Part shown: positions 16,534 through 23,946 of the stretch, piece after piece
Position numbering within the stretch: the stretch's first letter is position 1
Layout: the number at the start of each line of letters is the position of its first letter
Assembly: GCF_004364245.1 (NCBI RefSeq)
Contig: NZ_SOAV01000020.1
Coordinates: forward strand, 1-51,969
Origin: Streptomyces sp. BK208
Lineage (GTDB): Bacteria; Actinomycetota; Actinomycetes; Streptomycetales; Streptomycetaceae
Reading direction: 5' to 3'
DNA: 51,969 nt
Program-made: the position numbers and the translations under genes
The notes under the pieces: model-generated
Told to the model about the DNA's origin: nothing
What the model saw: the letters and a program-made list of their open reading frames with translations, nothing else
Databases searched by the model: none

Positions 16534-16689
16534 TCAGCAGCTGATGTCGTACGTCTTGGCCGAGGCGACGAACGACGCGACCGTGGCGGTGACGATCTCG
16601 ATCGTGGCCGGCGCCTCGCCCAGAGCGGCCGCGGACAGCTCCGCGGCGTCGGTGTAGGCGGCGTAACCGGCGATGAGCTTCTCGTTCAT
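16534..16689 (-). CDS. class V lanthipeptide precursor, copy 2 (51 aa)
   Basis: ATG 16689, with GAGGGA 9 nt upstream, encodes MNEKLIAGYAAYTDAAELSA (leader start) and ends VASFVASAKTYDISC. Compared with the 16791 gene it differs at three residues (Asp24 to Gly, Glu45 to Lys, Lys50 to Ser). The only Cys is the last residue, and the preceding region is rich in Thr, Ser, Val, Ala and Ile, as expected when Ser/Thr are dehydrated and the C-terminal Cys becomes AviMeCys with Thr46. Its upstream region is unlike those of the other two copies, so it may be read through from the 16791 gene (101-bp gap). Confidence 0.85.
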   Translation of the reverse strand: MNEKLIAGYAAYTDAAELSAAALGEAPATIEIVTATVASFVASAKTYDISC

Positions 16690-16790
16690 GGAACCCATTC
16701 CCTCTTCGGACCGACGGGAGGGGCCGGCGATCTCACCGAGTTCGCCGGTCCTCCAGAGTGTCTAGGCGCGCGGCCTCCGGGCCGCGGCAC

Positions 16791-16946
16791 TCAGCACTTG
16801 ATGTCGTAGGTCTCCGCGGAGGCGACGAACGACGCGACGGTCGCGGTGACGATCTCGATCGTGGCCGGCGCCTCGTCCAGAGCGGCGGCGGACAGCTCCG
16901 CGGCGTCGGTGTAGGCGGCGTAACCGGCGATGAGCTTCTCGTTCAT
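16791..16946 (-). CDS. class V lanthipeptide precursor, copy 1 (51 aa)
   Basis: ATG 16946 follows GAGAGG by 8 nt. The peptide starts MNEKLIAGYAAYTDAAELSA, continues LDEAPATIEIVTATVASF and ends VASAETYDIKC with a single, C-terminal Cys. The acidic N-terminal half fits a leader. The likely core begins around EAPATIEIV, with the ring between Thr46 and Cys51 in the conserved T-[YF]-D-[IV]-x-C end. An in-frame N-terminal extension is open upstream but lacks a ribosome site. The leader/core border is not proven. Confidence 0.88.
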   Translation of the reverse strand: MNEKLIAGYAAYTDAAELSAAALDEAPATIEIVTATVASFVASAETYDIKC

Positions 16947-17121
16947 GACAGTGACCTCTCGGTTGAGGACGGGAGCTGGAGGGCTTTCCGACTCCCCGTC
17001 CGACACGGAAAACTTCCCAGGCCGGGCGAGCACTGTCGATGTTCAAGCTTCGCCGCAGTTTAACCAGGACCGGCTCTGGCCTGCGATGTTCTCCCCGATC
17101 CACAATCAACGCCGTAAGTTG
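16947..17121 (-). promoter_or_regulatory. promoter and long 5' leader of precursor copy 1, duplicated before copy 3
   Basis: About 175 bp upstream of copy 1 match the region 17445-17620 upstream of copy 3 in several blocks: CAGAGCCGGTCCTGGTT, TCGACAGTGCTCG, GTGTCGGACGGGGAGT, GGAAAGCCCTCC and the final GAGGTCACTGTCATG. Such conservation outside codons implies a recent tandem duplication and a shared promoter. I could not place a confident -10/-35. Confidence 0.6.
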
Positions 17122-17148
17122 GACAGACAGGCGGACCGCCGTAAACGC

Positions 17149-17188
17149 CACGGTGCGGTTCCCCGAAGATCTGGGGAACCGCACCGTG
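17149..17188. terminator. perfect 16-bp terminator after precursor copy 3
   Basis: CACGGTGCGGTTCCCC (17149-17164) pairs with 17173-17188 across an 8-nt loop. It lies about 92 bp past the copy 3 stop and just upstream of the copy 1 promoter block, so copy 3 should be transcribed on its own. Confidence 0.8.
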
Positions 17189-17279
17189 TGGGAAGCGCCG
17201 GCGAGCAGCCGGGACGGGGGTGGACCCGCCTGCTGTCTGCCGCCGCGCAGGCCGAAACGAGCCTGGTCTGATCCTTGGT

Positions 17280-17444
17280 TCAGCAGCCGACGTCGAAGGT
17301 GGCCGCGACGCTCGCGCCGGCCGAGGCCGCCGACAGGACCCAGCTGACGGACTCGACGGACGCCAGCGCCTCACCCAGGGCCGTCGTACCGAACTCGTCG
17401 GCGTCGGTGTAGGCGGCGTAACCGGCGATGAGCTTCTCGTTCAT
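17280..17444 (-). CDS. divergent lanthipeptide precursor, copy 3 (54 aa, contains Trp)
   Basis: ATG 17444 follows GAGAGG. The leader is shared with the other copies (MNEKLIAGYAAYTDADEFGT), but the core differs: TALGEALASVESVSWVLSAA, then SAGASVAATFDVGC. It keeps the terminal Cys and the Thr five residues before it (TFDVGC) and is richer in Ser. It carries the only Trp of the three peptides (Trp35), a natural target for the halogenase gene upstream. The cluster may thus make two different products. Confidence 0.86.
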   Translation of the reverse strand: MNEKLIAGYAAYTDADEFGTTALGEALASVESVSWVLSAASAGASVAATFDVGC

Positions 17445-17650
17445 GACAGTGACCTCTCCGTTGAGGACGGGAGCGGGAGGGCTTTCCAACTCCCCGTCCG
17501 ACACGAGAAATCTCTCAGGCCGGCCGAGCACTGTCGACGTCCCGCCACCGCCCGCGTTGAACCAGGACCGGCTCTGACCTGCAACGTTTCCGCCGATCAG
17601 CAACCGGTCCCATAGGTTGGAGCGCCGGATAGGCTGCCGTGAAACGCCAC
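17445..17650 (-). promoter_or_regulatory. promoter/leader of precursor copy 3 (duplicate block)
   Basis: Duplicate of 16947-17121. At 17641-17655 it also carries AAACGCCACGGTGCGG, the left arm of the terminator at 17149 together with its flank. This means the duplicated unit once included leader, precursor and terminator, and that a further copy probably stood upstream. Confidence 0.55.
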
Positions 17651-17655
17651 GGTGC

Positions 17656-17714
17656 GGCGTGATGCGATGCGGTGCGGTGCGGTGCGATGCGGTGCGGTGC
17701 GATGCGGTGCGTCA
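17656..17714 (+). repeat. short tandem repeat (GATGCGGTGCG units)
   Basis: About 58 bp built of GATGCGGTGCGGTGC-type units repeated imperfectly four or five times, starting directly at the truncated terminator arm. It is probably slippage expansion at the edge of the precursor duplication. Confidence 0.7.
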
Positions 17715-18869
17715 AGGCACCGGCGGACCGGCATCCGTTGTCCGCCCGTCGCCCGCCGTCTCCCTGCACGCCTCGGCGGCTGCGCCGTGCGCGCCGGCCG
17801 CCCCGGGCCCTGAGGAGATACCGGGCAGCGCTACGGCGTTGCCCCTCGCAGCCGTCCGGCAGCAGCGGCCCAGGACACCGTGCCCGACGTCGCCCGGGGG
17901 TGTGAGCAGAGGTGCCGGGCAGACCGCGACGCGCGGTGCCGAGGCGTGACGGCCTCGCCGGACGCCGGATGAGCACCCGCGGTCCTCCACCGGCACAGGG
18001 GTCAGGGACTCATGGGTTCACCCGGCGGGGCGTGACGGGAAGGAAGTTCCGGGCTCGCCGACGAAGAAGTCCGCGGCGGGCGCGCTGCCGAACGGGCCGC
18101 TCCCCCGCCTTCGCGTGCACCGCTCCCAAGAGGGCGCCGCGCTGTCGCGGACGAGGTCACGGCCGCCAGGAGGCGACTGGCGGAGTTCCGGGGCAGGACC
18201 GGGCCGTTGACGACTGCGCGCGGTCTCGGCCGCCGCTGCCGGCCCCGGGAGCGGGAGGCCGGGGGCCAGGGGGCCAGGGGGCCAGGGGGCCGGGGGGCCG
18301 GGGGCCGGGGATGCATACGGTGCACAGCCGGCGGGCAGGCCGGAGGCCGCACGAGGGAGGCCATGTCACTCAGCACAGCCGCGAGACGCGCCGGCCACGG
18401 CCGGCGGGCAACTGACCGCCCGCGCCTGCCCGTTGCGGTCAGGGGGGCGCACAGGACCCTCTGCTGCCGTCTTCTGACCGGGCGGGCCGGGGACCAGCGG
18501 CCGGGGGGCGGGCCAGCGGCCGGGGGCTGGGAGCCGGAGCCCAGCGGCCCGAAGCCGGGGGCCGGGGGCGAGCCAGGGGGCGGTGTCCGCGCACCTATGG
18601 GGACGCCCCGGCAGCTGACGGTCTCTTCGTGTTCGCGGCGGCGCGGACGCTGCGCCCGCGGAAGTGACCGCCCCCGGCCGGCATCCGGCCTCGCACGCGC
18701 CGCCCGGCCGGGGGCCCGGGTGCGCCACTGGCCACGCCTGCGGGCCCCGCACGCCTGCGGGCCGGTTGTCCGGCCGGCTCCGGCGGGGGCCCGGTGGGCC
18801 GCTCGTCTTCTGGCGGGGCCGGCCGGGGCCTGGCGCGAGGCTGCCGCGGGCAGGACTGAGAAAAGCGCT
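17715..18869. other. 1.15 kb without a convincing gene; G-rich low-complexity tract
   Basis: No frame has believable protein content. Around 18258-18310 the plus strand repeats GGGGGCCA and GGGGGCCG units, followed at 18470-18580 by GGGGCCGG-rich sequence. This could form G-quadruplexes. It separates the terminator of the halogenase operon from the precursor genes and could be the remains of deleted precursor copies. Confidence 0.5.
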
Positions 18870-18909
18870 GCGGGTGCGGCTCCTGGCTGCTTCGAGGAGC
18901 CGCACCCGC
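18870..18909 (-). terminator. rho-independent terminator of the kinase-lyase-halogenase operon
   Basis: A 15-bp perfect stem (18870-18884 with 18895-18909) with a 10-nt loop is followed on the minus strand by GCTTTTCTC, giving a short U-tract. It begins 6 bp after the stop of the 55-residue peptide gene. Confidence 0.85.
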
Positions 18910-18914
18910 CGTGA

Positions 18915-19082
18915 TCAGTACACCCAGGCCGTGGGCAGCGCCGGGATGGTGGAGCGTCTGCTGCGCAGGCCGGTGCCGCAGCCGTCGTCGCTGCCCGTAC
19001 CGGTGTCGTCGGAGGGGAAACACGTCAGAGCCGCACAGCGCATGTCACCCCGCGCCGGCCCGTGTGCCACCGGCTCGTCCAT
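18915..19082 (-). CDS. unrecognised 55-aa peptide gene at the end of the halogenase operon
   Basis: ATG 19082 (an in-frame ATG at 19088 is the alternative) lies 32 bp after the halogenase stop with GGGGG 8 nt upstream, and the operon terminator begins directly after its stop. The peptide runs MDEPVAHGPARGDMRCAALT, CFPSDDTGTGSDDGCGTGLR, SRRSTIPALPTAWVY. It has three Cys, many Ser/Thr/Asp, and a C-terminal segment with Trp and Tyr. No family is recognised. Position suggests a role in the pathway: another substrate peptide, a halogenase partner or an immunity factor. Confidence 0.65.
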   Translation of the reverse strand: MDEPVAHGPARGDMRCAALTCFPSDDTGTGSDDGCGTGLRSRRSTIPALPTAWVY

Positions 19083-19114
19083 GGACATCACCCCCTGGGC
19101 ACGCCAGGCCCGGC

Positions 19115-20416
19115 TCAGACCGCGGCGGCGGTGTCGGCGGACCTGGCCTGGGCCTGCTGCGCCCGCTCCGTCATGATGTCGCGCAGGCCGTCCATGCCCA
19201 TGGGGTCGAAGTCGACCAGGTCGGCCACCGCGCCGATGCCGGAGATGAGCGAGACGAAACCGACCCTGGAGGACTCGGTGTACATCTGGGTGATCTCACG
19301 CGCCCGCTCCATGTACTCCTCCCGCAGCCGGGAGGGGTCCATGAAGAACCGCACGTACAGCAGGACGTCCCTGAACAGCTGCCGGTAGACGGCGTCGAAC
19401 CGCTGCAGCGCGTGCTGTTCGCCGGCCGGGTCGGCCAGTGCCGAGTCGAGGGCGCGCGCCGCCAGCCAGGCGCCGGAGGTGCCCAGCCAGATGCCCGAGG
19501 AGAACAGGGGGTCGATGAACGCCGCCGAGTCCCCGACCGCCACCCAGCCCGGCCCGTAGAAGGTGTCGCTGAGGTGGGACCAGTCCCGTGCGGTGTTCAT
19601 CTCCTGCGGGGTGTCGCCGGGGTCCACCATCGTCTTGGCTATGTTGCTGGCCGCCAGGCCCTCAAGGAACACCTCCCGCTGGCTCCTGCCCTGCTGGACG
19701 GCTTGCGCCAGCCGCTCGGCGGGCAGGACGAAGCCCAGGCTGAGCTTGTCCTTCGACAGCGGGATGCCCCAGAACCATCCGCCGCCGTCGACCGCCTCGA
19801 CGAGGATGTCCTGGTCGTGCTCGATCGGCGTGTAGGTGTCGAAGTAGCCCCACACCGCGACGTTGCGCAGGTCCTCCTGCCACTGCGTGCTGGTCGTCTT
19901 GCGGGAGACGGTGCGGGCCTGTCCCGAGGCGTCGACCACGTAGCGGCTGGTGACCTGGTGCTTCTTGCCCCCGTGCGTGTAGACGAGGCCCGTCACCGTG
20001 CCGGTGCCGGCGCCGGTCACCTCGCTGACGTGCGCTTCCTCCACGACCGTCGCGCCCAGGGAGCGGGCGTTGTTGAGCATCAGCTCGTCGAACTCGCTGC
20101 GGGTGACGTGCCAGGCGTGGCTGTAGACGCTGCTGGCGGAGGAGAAGTCGCTGCGCCAGGGCTGCGGGTCCGATCCCCAGCGCAGGGAGATGCCGGTCTT
20201 GTGCTGGAAGCGCCGGTCCAGTTCCTCGACCAGGCCGAGTTCTGTCAGCAGCGGTGTCATGCCGGTGACCAGGGACTCACCGATGTGGTAGCGGGGGAAC
20301 CGCTCGCGCTCCAGGATCAGGACCCGGTGGCCGGCCTTGGCGAGGAGGCCGCCGACCGTGGATCCGGAGGGGCCGCCGCCGACCACGACCACGTCATAGC
20401 TCTGGATGTCAGACAT
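19115..20416 (-). CDS. flavin-dependent halogenase (FADH2-type)
   Basis: 433 residues from ATG 20416 (GAAGGGA upstream). FAD-binding GGGPSGS (13-19), then ERFPRYHIGESLVTGMTPLL, a halogenase-type loop, and GGWFWGIPLS, which contains the GWxWxIP motif that marks flavin halogenases and blocks monooxygenation. DPLFSSGIWLG near residue 300 matches the DPxFSSG segment of the CmlS/PltA branch. Reduced flavin from a separate reductase would be used to chlorinate an aromatic residue. It lies between the lyase gene and a small peptide gene in one operon; candidate substrates are Trp35 of precursor copy 3, Tyr47 of the others, or the 55-residue peptide. An FAD monooxygenase is the alternative. Confidence 0.88.
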   Translation of the reverse strand: MSDIQSYDVVVVGGGPSGSTVGGLLAKAGHRVLILERERFPRYHIGESLVTGMTPLLTELGLVEELDRRFQHKTGISLRWGSDPQPWRSDFSSASSVYSHAWHVTRSEFDELMLNNARSLGATVVEEAHVSEVTGAGTGTVTGLVYTHGGKKHQVTSRYVVDASGQARTVSRKTTSTQWQEDLRNVAVWGYFDTYTPIEHDQDILVEAVDGGGWFWGIPLSKDKLSLGFVLPAERLAQAVQQGRSQREVFLEGLAASNIAKTMVDPGDTPQEMNTARDWSHLSDTFYGPGWVAVGDSAAFIDPLFSSGIWLGTSGAWLAARALDSALADPAGEQHALQRFDAVYRQLFRDVLLYVRFFMDPSRLREEYMERAREITQMYTESSRVGFVSLISGIGAVADLVDFDPMGMDGLRDIMTERAQQAQARSADTAAAV

Positions 20417-20439
20417 ACCAAGAAGTCCCTTCTGAGGGG

Positions 20440-21408
20440 TCAGGACGGCCGGAGGACGTCGGTGACGGGAGAGGAGAGGTTGCGGGCCGGCTCGGCGGGG
20501 TCGATGCCCGCGTCGAGGAAGGCCGAGGCGATGGTGTCGGCCAGCGGCTCCTGCTCGCCGGCCGGCGCCGTGGCGTGCTGGACCAGGGCGTCGGCGAACA
20601 CCTGCGTGCGGTGCTGTCCGAAGCTCAGCTCCTGGCGCGCACGGCGCGGGTCGTCGGGCTCGAAGGCGCAGCCGACCGAGGCGGTGACGGCGCGGGTGAA
20701 GGGCGAGGTGCCTGCGGCGAGCAGTCCGGTCTCCTCCAGCATGTGCGCGCAGGCGCGGGCGATGCGCCACGAGGGGCGGGGCAGGTAGACGACCACGGCG
20801 TCCTTGCGGGGGTACACCAGGGGCGAGGAGGCGATCTTCGCCTGCCAGGGGACGCCCGCGTCCTCCAGGAAGGCGACCAGCGCACCCCATACCCGGGGGG
20901 CCGCGTCCGCCGTGTCCATGTGCCCGTAGATCCGCAGCAGGGGGCCTCGGCCGGCGGGGGCGGGCCGGCTGGAGTGGGCGAAGAAGAAGCCGGAGGAGAG
21001 GCCGGGCCTGGCGCCGGGGAGCGTCACGGTGACGTGCTCGCCGGAGCGCGAGAGCACCTTGTCGTCGGGGACGCGTACCCGCAGCCCGTCCAGGACCACC
21101 ACCGTGTGGTCGGCGGCCTGCGAGTGCACGCGCCCCGCAGCATGCGTGGTCAGCGGGCCGGTGGCCTGGTCGAGTGCGGCGTCCAGGGCGGCGTTGCGCA
21201 GCGAACGGGGCCTGATGTCCAGCGGCTTGTCACGGCCGGAGTGCAGGGTGTCGTACAGGACGGAGGACAGGCGGCGGGCCAGTGCCTGCGGGGTGTCCGC
21301 TTCGTAGGTCTCGCCGGCGGTTTCGGCCTTGAGGCCTCCCGGGGTGACGGTGACCTGCTGGGCCAGCGCCGCGATGTGCCCGGCCAGGCCGAGGTTTCCG
21401 TGCAGCAT
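20440..21408 (-). CDS. HopA1-family lanthipeptide synthetase component (LxmY-like)
   Basis: 322 residues from ATG 21408 (GGAGG upstream, 1 nt after the kinase stop). The C-terminal two thirds fit the HopA1 family: LLRIYGHMDTADAAPRVWGA, PWQAKIASSPLVYPRKDAVV, FTRAVTASVGCAFEPDD and LSFGQHRTQVFADAL. In class V lanthipeptide systems (lexapeptide, cacaoidin, pristinin) a HopA1-like protein eliminates phosphate from phospho-Ser/Thr made by the kinase. Adjacent, coupled kinase and precursor genes support this. It acts in the cytoplasm, probably in complex with the kinase. Confidence 0.88.
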   Translation of the reverse strand: MLHGNLGLAGHIAALAQQVTVTPGGLKAETAGETYEADTPQALARRLSSVLYDTLHSGRDKPLDIRPRSLRNAALDAALDQATGPLTTHAAGRVHSQAADHTVVVLDGLRVRVPDDKVLSRSGEHVTVTLPGARPGLSSGFFFAHSSRPAPAGRGPLLRIYGHMDTADAAPRVWGALVAFLEDAGVPWQAKIASSPLVYPRKDAVVVYLPRPSWRIARACAHMLEETGLLAAGTSPFTRAVTASVGCAFEPDDPRRARQELSFGQHRTQVFADALVQHATAPAGEQEPLADTIASAFLDAGIDPAEPARNLSSPVTDVLRPS

Positions 21409-21409
21409 G

Positions 21410-22516
21410 TCAGGCCTCCAGGCCCAGGGACGAGGTGAATTCGGCCGGGTCCAGCAGGACGGTGCGCCCGATGCCCGCCGCCGCCTTGGACACGGGTGAC
21501 AGCCGGGTGGCGGAGCTCGCCGTGGCCAGCATGCGGTCCAGCATGTGCCAGCCGGCGTACGCGGCGGCTCTCACCGCGAGTTCCGTGTCCTGCCGGACGG
21601 CGGCCGGGGCGTGCTCGAGGTAGGCGCGGTAGAAGCGGCGGACGAGGGGGCTGCGCTGCTCGATCTCTCCCACCCCGGTGGCGATGATCTCCTCGTGGGT
21701 GGGGACGTGCCCGGCCGGGGACGATTCGGCCAGGGTCACCGGGATGCTGCGGGCGGCCTGGAAGAGCCACTCGCCCGCGAACGCGCCTATGTCCCGGGCG
21801 GGGTCGCCGATACGGGCCTCTTCGAAGTCCGTCAGGTACAGCTCTCCCTGGGCCAGCAGGAACTGGTCGAGGCGCATGTCGCCGTGCAGGGGGCAGCGGG
21901 AGGGCAGGGAGGCGTCGTCGCTGTGCCGCAGGCGGCGTACGGCGTCGGCGAGGTCCGGGTCGCCGTGCATCAGCCGCCAGGTGGCCAGTTCCGCGGCCGT
22001 CGCATCCGTGTAGAAGTCGTAGGGCACCGCCTGGAGGTTCGCGGTGGGCGGGAGCGGGTGCGCGGCACAGTCGAACCCTGCGGGATCAAGCCCGTGCACC
22101 GCGGCCACGGCTTTGCCGGCGCGTGCGCACAGCGTCTCGTCGAACGCGTTGTCGGCGGCCAGTTCCGCCCCGCTCCGGCCGTCGGAGAGCCGGCTGAACA
22201 CCAGCAGTCCGTTCTCCTCGTCGGCTCCGATCAGCTGAGGCGTCGTCACGCTGTTCTCGGCCGCGGAACAGAACGCCGTGGTGCGGGACATCCGTATGTT
22301 CCGGTCGGGCCCGTTGAAACGCTTGACGAATACGCTGCTGCCGCCGGCGGTGTTTCCGCTCCAGTTGTCGTTGCGTCCCAGAGATGTCGTCACCGTGGTC
22401 CGGTCGAACGATCCCACTCCGAGCTGCGTGAGCAGTGCATCGACCTCCGGAACACTGTCAAGATCGACCGGTGCGAACCGGTGGGATCCGTTTCGGGCAC
22501 GGTTTTCTGTCTCCAT
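21410..22516 (-). CDS. APH-fold kinase of class V lanthipeptide synthesis (LxmK-like)
   Basis: 368 residues from ATG 22516. Aminoglycoside-phosphotransferase fold: Lys in GGSSVFVKRF (about 65), catalytic HGDMRLDQF (His211-Asp213, with Gln instead of the usual Asn) and LTDFEEARIGDPARDIG (metal-binding Asp about 230). In class V systems such a kinase phosphorylates Ser/Thr of the precursor; here the lyase gene follows after 1 nt. No ribosome site precedes the ATG, and a TAATCT -10 box ends 6 nt before it, so the transcript is probably leaderless. An antibiotic-resistance kinase is much less likely in this setting. Confidence 0.85.
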   Translation of the reverse strand: METENRARNGSHRFAPVDLDSVPEVDALLTQLGVGSFDRTTVTTSLGRNDNWSGNTAGGSSVFVKRFNGPDRNIRMSRTTAFCSAAENSVTTPQLIGADEENGLLVFSRLSDGRSGAELAADNAFDETLCARAGKAVAAVHGLDPAGFDCAAHPLPPTANLQAVPYDFYTDATAAELATWRLMHGDPDLADAVRRLRHSDDASLPSRCPLHGDMRLDQFLLAQGELYLTDFEEARIGDPARDIGAFAGEWLFQAARSIPVTLAESSPAGHVPTHEEIIATGVGEIEQRSPLVRRFYRAYLEHAPAAVRQDTELAVRAAAYAGWHMLDRMLATASSATRLSPVSKAAAGIGRTVLLDPAEFTSSLGLEA

Positions 22517-22522
22517 GCCAGG

Positions 22523-22552
22523 AGATTAAGGAGGCGCCGCGGGCGGCAGCAA
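22523..22552 (-). promoter_or_regulatory. leaderless promoter of the kinase operon
   Basis: On the minus strand TTGCTG (plus 22547-22552), an 18-bp spacer and TAATCT (22523-22528), then CCTGGC and ATG. Transcription should start at or within a base or two of the start codon. No Shine-Dalgarno is present. Confidence 0.6.
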
Positions 22553-22564
22553 CTCCCAATTTTC

Positions 22565-22574
22565 GGTGTTCGTT
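22565..22574 (+). promoter_or_regulatory. third copy of the GGTGTTCGTT box
   Basis: The core shared by the ARE-like sites at 7303 and 9886 recurs here, in the only promoter region of both biosynthetic operons, next to TTTTC. Its flanks are less AT-rich than in the other two, so it may be weak or fortuitous. Confidence 0.35.
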
Positions 22575-22638
22575 GAAGCTGTGCCGGGAATATGGGCGCT
22601 CCGCTGCGAGGACGGGCAGCCGCCGGTCAAGTAATGGT

Positions 22639-22669
22639 TGAGGTGCCGGTGGCGGCGCGGTTCTAATCT
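22639..22669 (+). promoter_or_regulatory. leaderless promoter of the peptidase-exporter operon
   Basis: TTGAGG (22639-22644), 19 bp, TAATCT (22664-22669), then five bases to ATG 22675. There is no ribosome binding site. The arrangement mirrors the divergent kinase promoter, with the identical -10. Confidence 0.55.
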
Positions 22670-22674
22670 TGGCC

Positions 22675-23946
22675 ATGTCGGATGCCATCGCACACACGAC
22701 ACTCGCGAACGGGCTGCGCGTCGTGGCCCAGCGGGTCGAGGGAGCCTCCGGAGTCGGAGTCTCCGTGAACTACCGGGTCGGTTTCCGGAGCGAAAAGCCC
22801 ACGCGTTCAGGATTCGCCCACCTCTTCGAGCACATGATGTTCCAGGGTTCGAAGAACACGGCGCCCGGGGAGCATTTCTCCATTGTTCAGGCATGCGGCG
22901 GAGTCGTCAACGGAAACACGTTTCCCGATTCGACCGACTACTATCAGGTCGTTCCGGCGGAAGCGTTGCAGACGGTCCTGGCGCTCGAGGCGGACCGTAT
23001 GGGATTTCTGGCCATCTCCCCTGACCTGCTGGCCACCCAGCGCGCCGTGGTGAAGGAAGAGATACGTCTGCAGGTCACCGGCAAGCCCTACGGGGGCTTT
23101 CCCTGGACCGTCCTGCCCGGCGTGATGTTCGACCGGTGGGAGAACACGCACAACGGGTTCGGGGAGATGGCCGACCTCGATGCCGCCACGGCCGAGGACT
23201 GCCGTGCCTTCTTCCGCCTGCACTACGCACCGGGCAACGCGGTCCTGGCCGTCTGCGGGGACTGCGACCCCGAACAGGCCCTCGCCCTGGCCCGCGTGGC
23301 CTTCGCCGAGGTCGCCGGGCGTGCGGCGCCGGCGCCGCACGATCCCGACGAGCCGCCCGGCACGGACGAGCGCCGGGGCACCTGCCACGACCCGCTGGCC
23401 CCCCAGCCCGCGTGGGCACTGGGCACCCGGCTTCCCGACGCACGCCGTGACCTGCGGGGATACGCGGCCCACATGGCCCTGTCCCACCTGCTCACCACCG
23501 GAAGCAACGCCAGAGTGCGTACCGCCCTGGCCGCGCTGGGTGCGAAGGCGGACTCGGCCACCGGCTACTTCGGGCCGCTCACCGTCGTCCACCCCGACAC
23601 CTTCGTCATCGTCGCCCACCACCCGCCGGGCCGGGCGGACAAGACGGAGGAGACCGTCAAGAACCAGCTGCGCGACGTGGCCGAGGGAGCGGCCCGCGGA
23701 GCGGAGACGGCCCGGGCCGTGGCCCGCACCCGCACCGGTCTCTACCGGGACTTCGACTCCCCCGCCTACCGGGCCCGGTTCCTGGCCCGGGGCGCGCTCC
23801 TGTTCGGCCGGGCCGGCATCGGCGAGGACCTCGCGCAGCACGTCGGGGACCTCACCGACGGCGACATCGCGGCGGCCGCGGCCCGGGTGTCCTCCCCCGC
23901 GGGCAGGGCGCTGCTGAACCTGCTGCCCAAGGAGATGCCGCGATGA
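22675..23946 (+). CDS. M16 metallopeptidase, catalytic subunit
   Basis: 423 residues from ATG 22675. The inverted zinc motif HLFEH is at residues 49-53 (FAHLFEHMMFQGSKN), and the third ligand Glu lies in VVKEEIRLQ near residue 129. A second M16 domain follows but the protein has half the length of pitrilysins, so it is an M16B type that works as a dimer with the next gene product (ATGA overlap). Paired M16B peptidases occur in lexapeptide-like clusters and are expected to remove the leader peptide. The start lacks a ribosome site (leaderless). Confidence 0.93.
   Translation: MSDAIAHTTLANGLRVVAQRVEGASGVGVSVNYRVGFRSEKPTRSGFAHLFEHMMFQGSKNTAPGEHFSIVQACGGVVNGNTFPDSTDYYQVVPAEALQTVLALEADRMGFLAISPDLLATQRAVVKEEIRLQVTGKPYGGFPWTVLPGVMFDRWENTHNGFGEMADLDAATAEDCRAFFRLHYAPGNAVLAVCGDCDPEQALALARVAFAEVAGRAAPAPHDPDEPPGTDERRGTCHDPLAPQPAWALGTRLPDARRDLRGYAAHMALSHLLTTGSNARVRTALAALGAKADSATGYFGPLTVVHPDTFVIVAHHPPGRADKTEETVKNQLRDVAEGAARGAETARAVARTRTGLYRDFDSPAYRARFLARGALLFGRAGIGEDLAQHVGDLTDGDIAAAAARVSSPAGRALLNLLPKEMPR

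Noticed and set aside
16791..17033. Longer start for precursor copy 1 adding 29 residues
   Set aside because: The extension is open also in copy 3 but reflects duplicated DNA; there is no ribosome site there, copy 2 lacks it, and GAGAGG stands correctly before the shorter start.
18207..18905. Open frames on both strands in the G-rich tract
   Set aside because: Gly/Arg/Pro repeats only; the G-rich sequence explains them.
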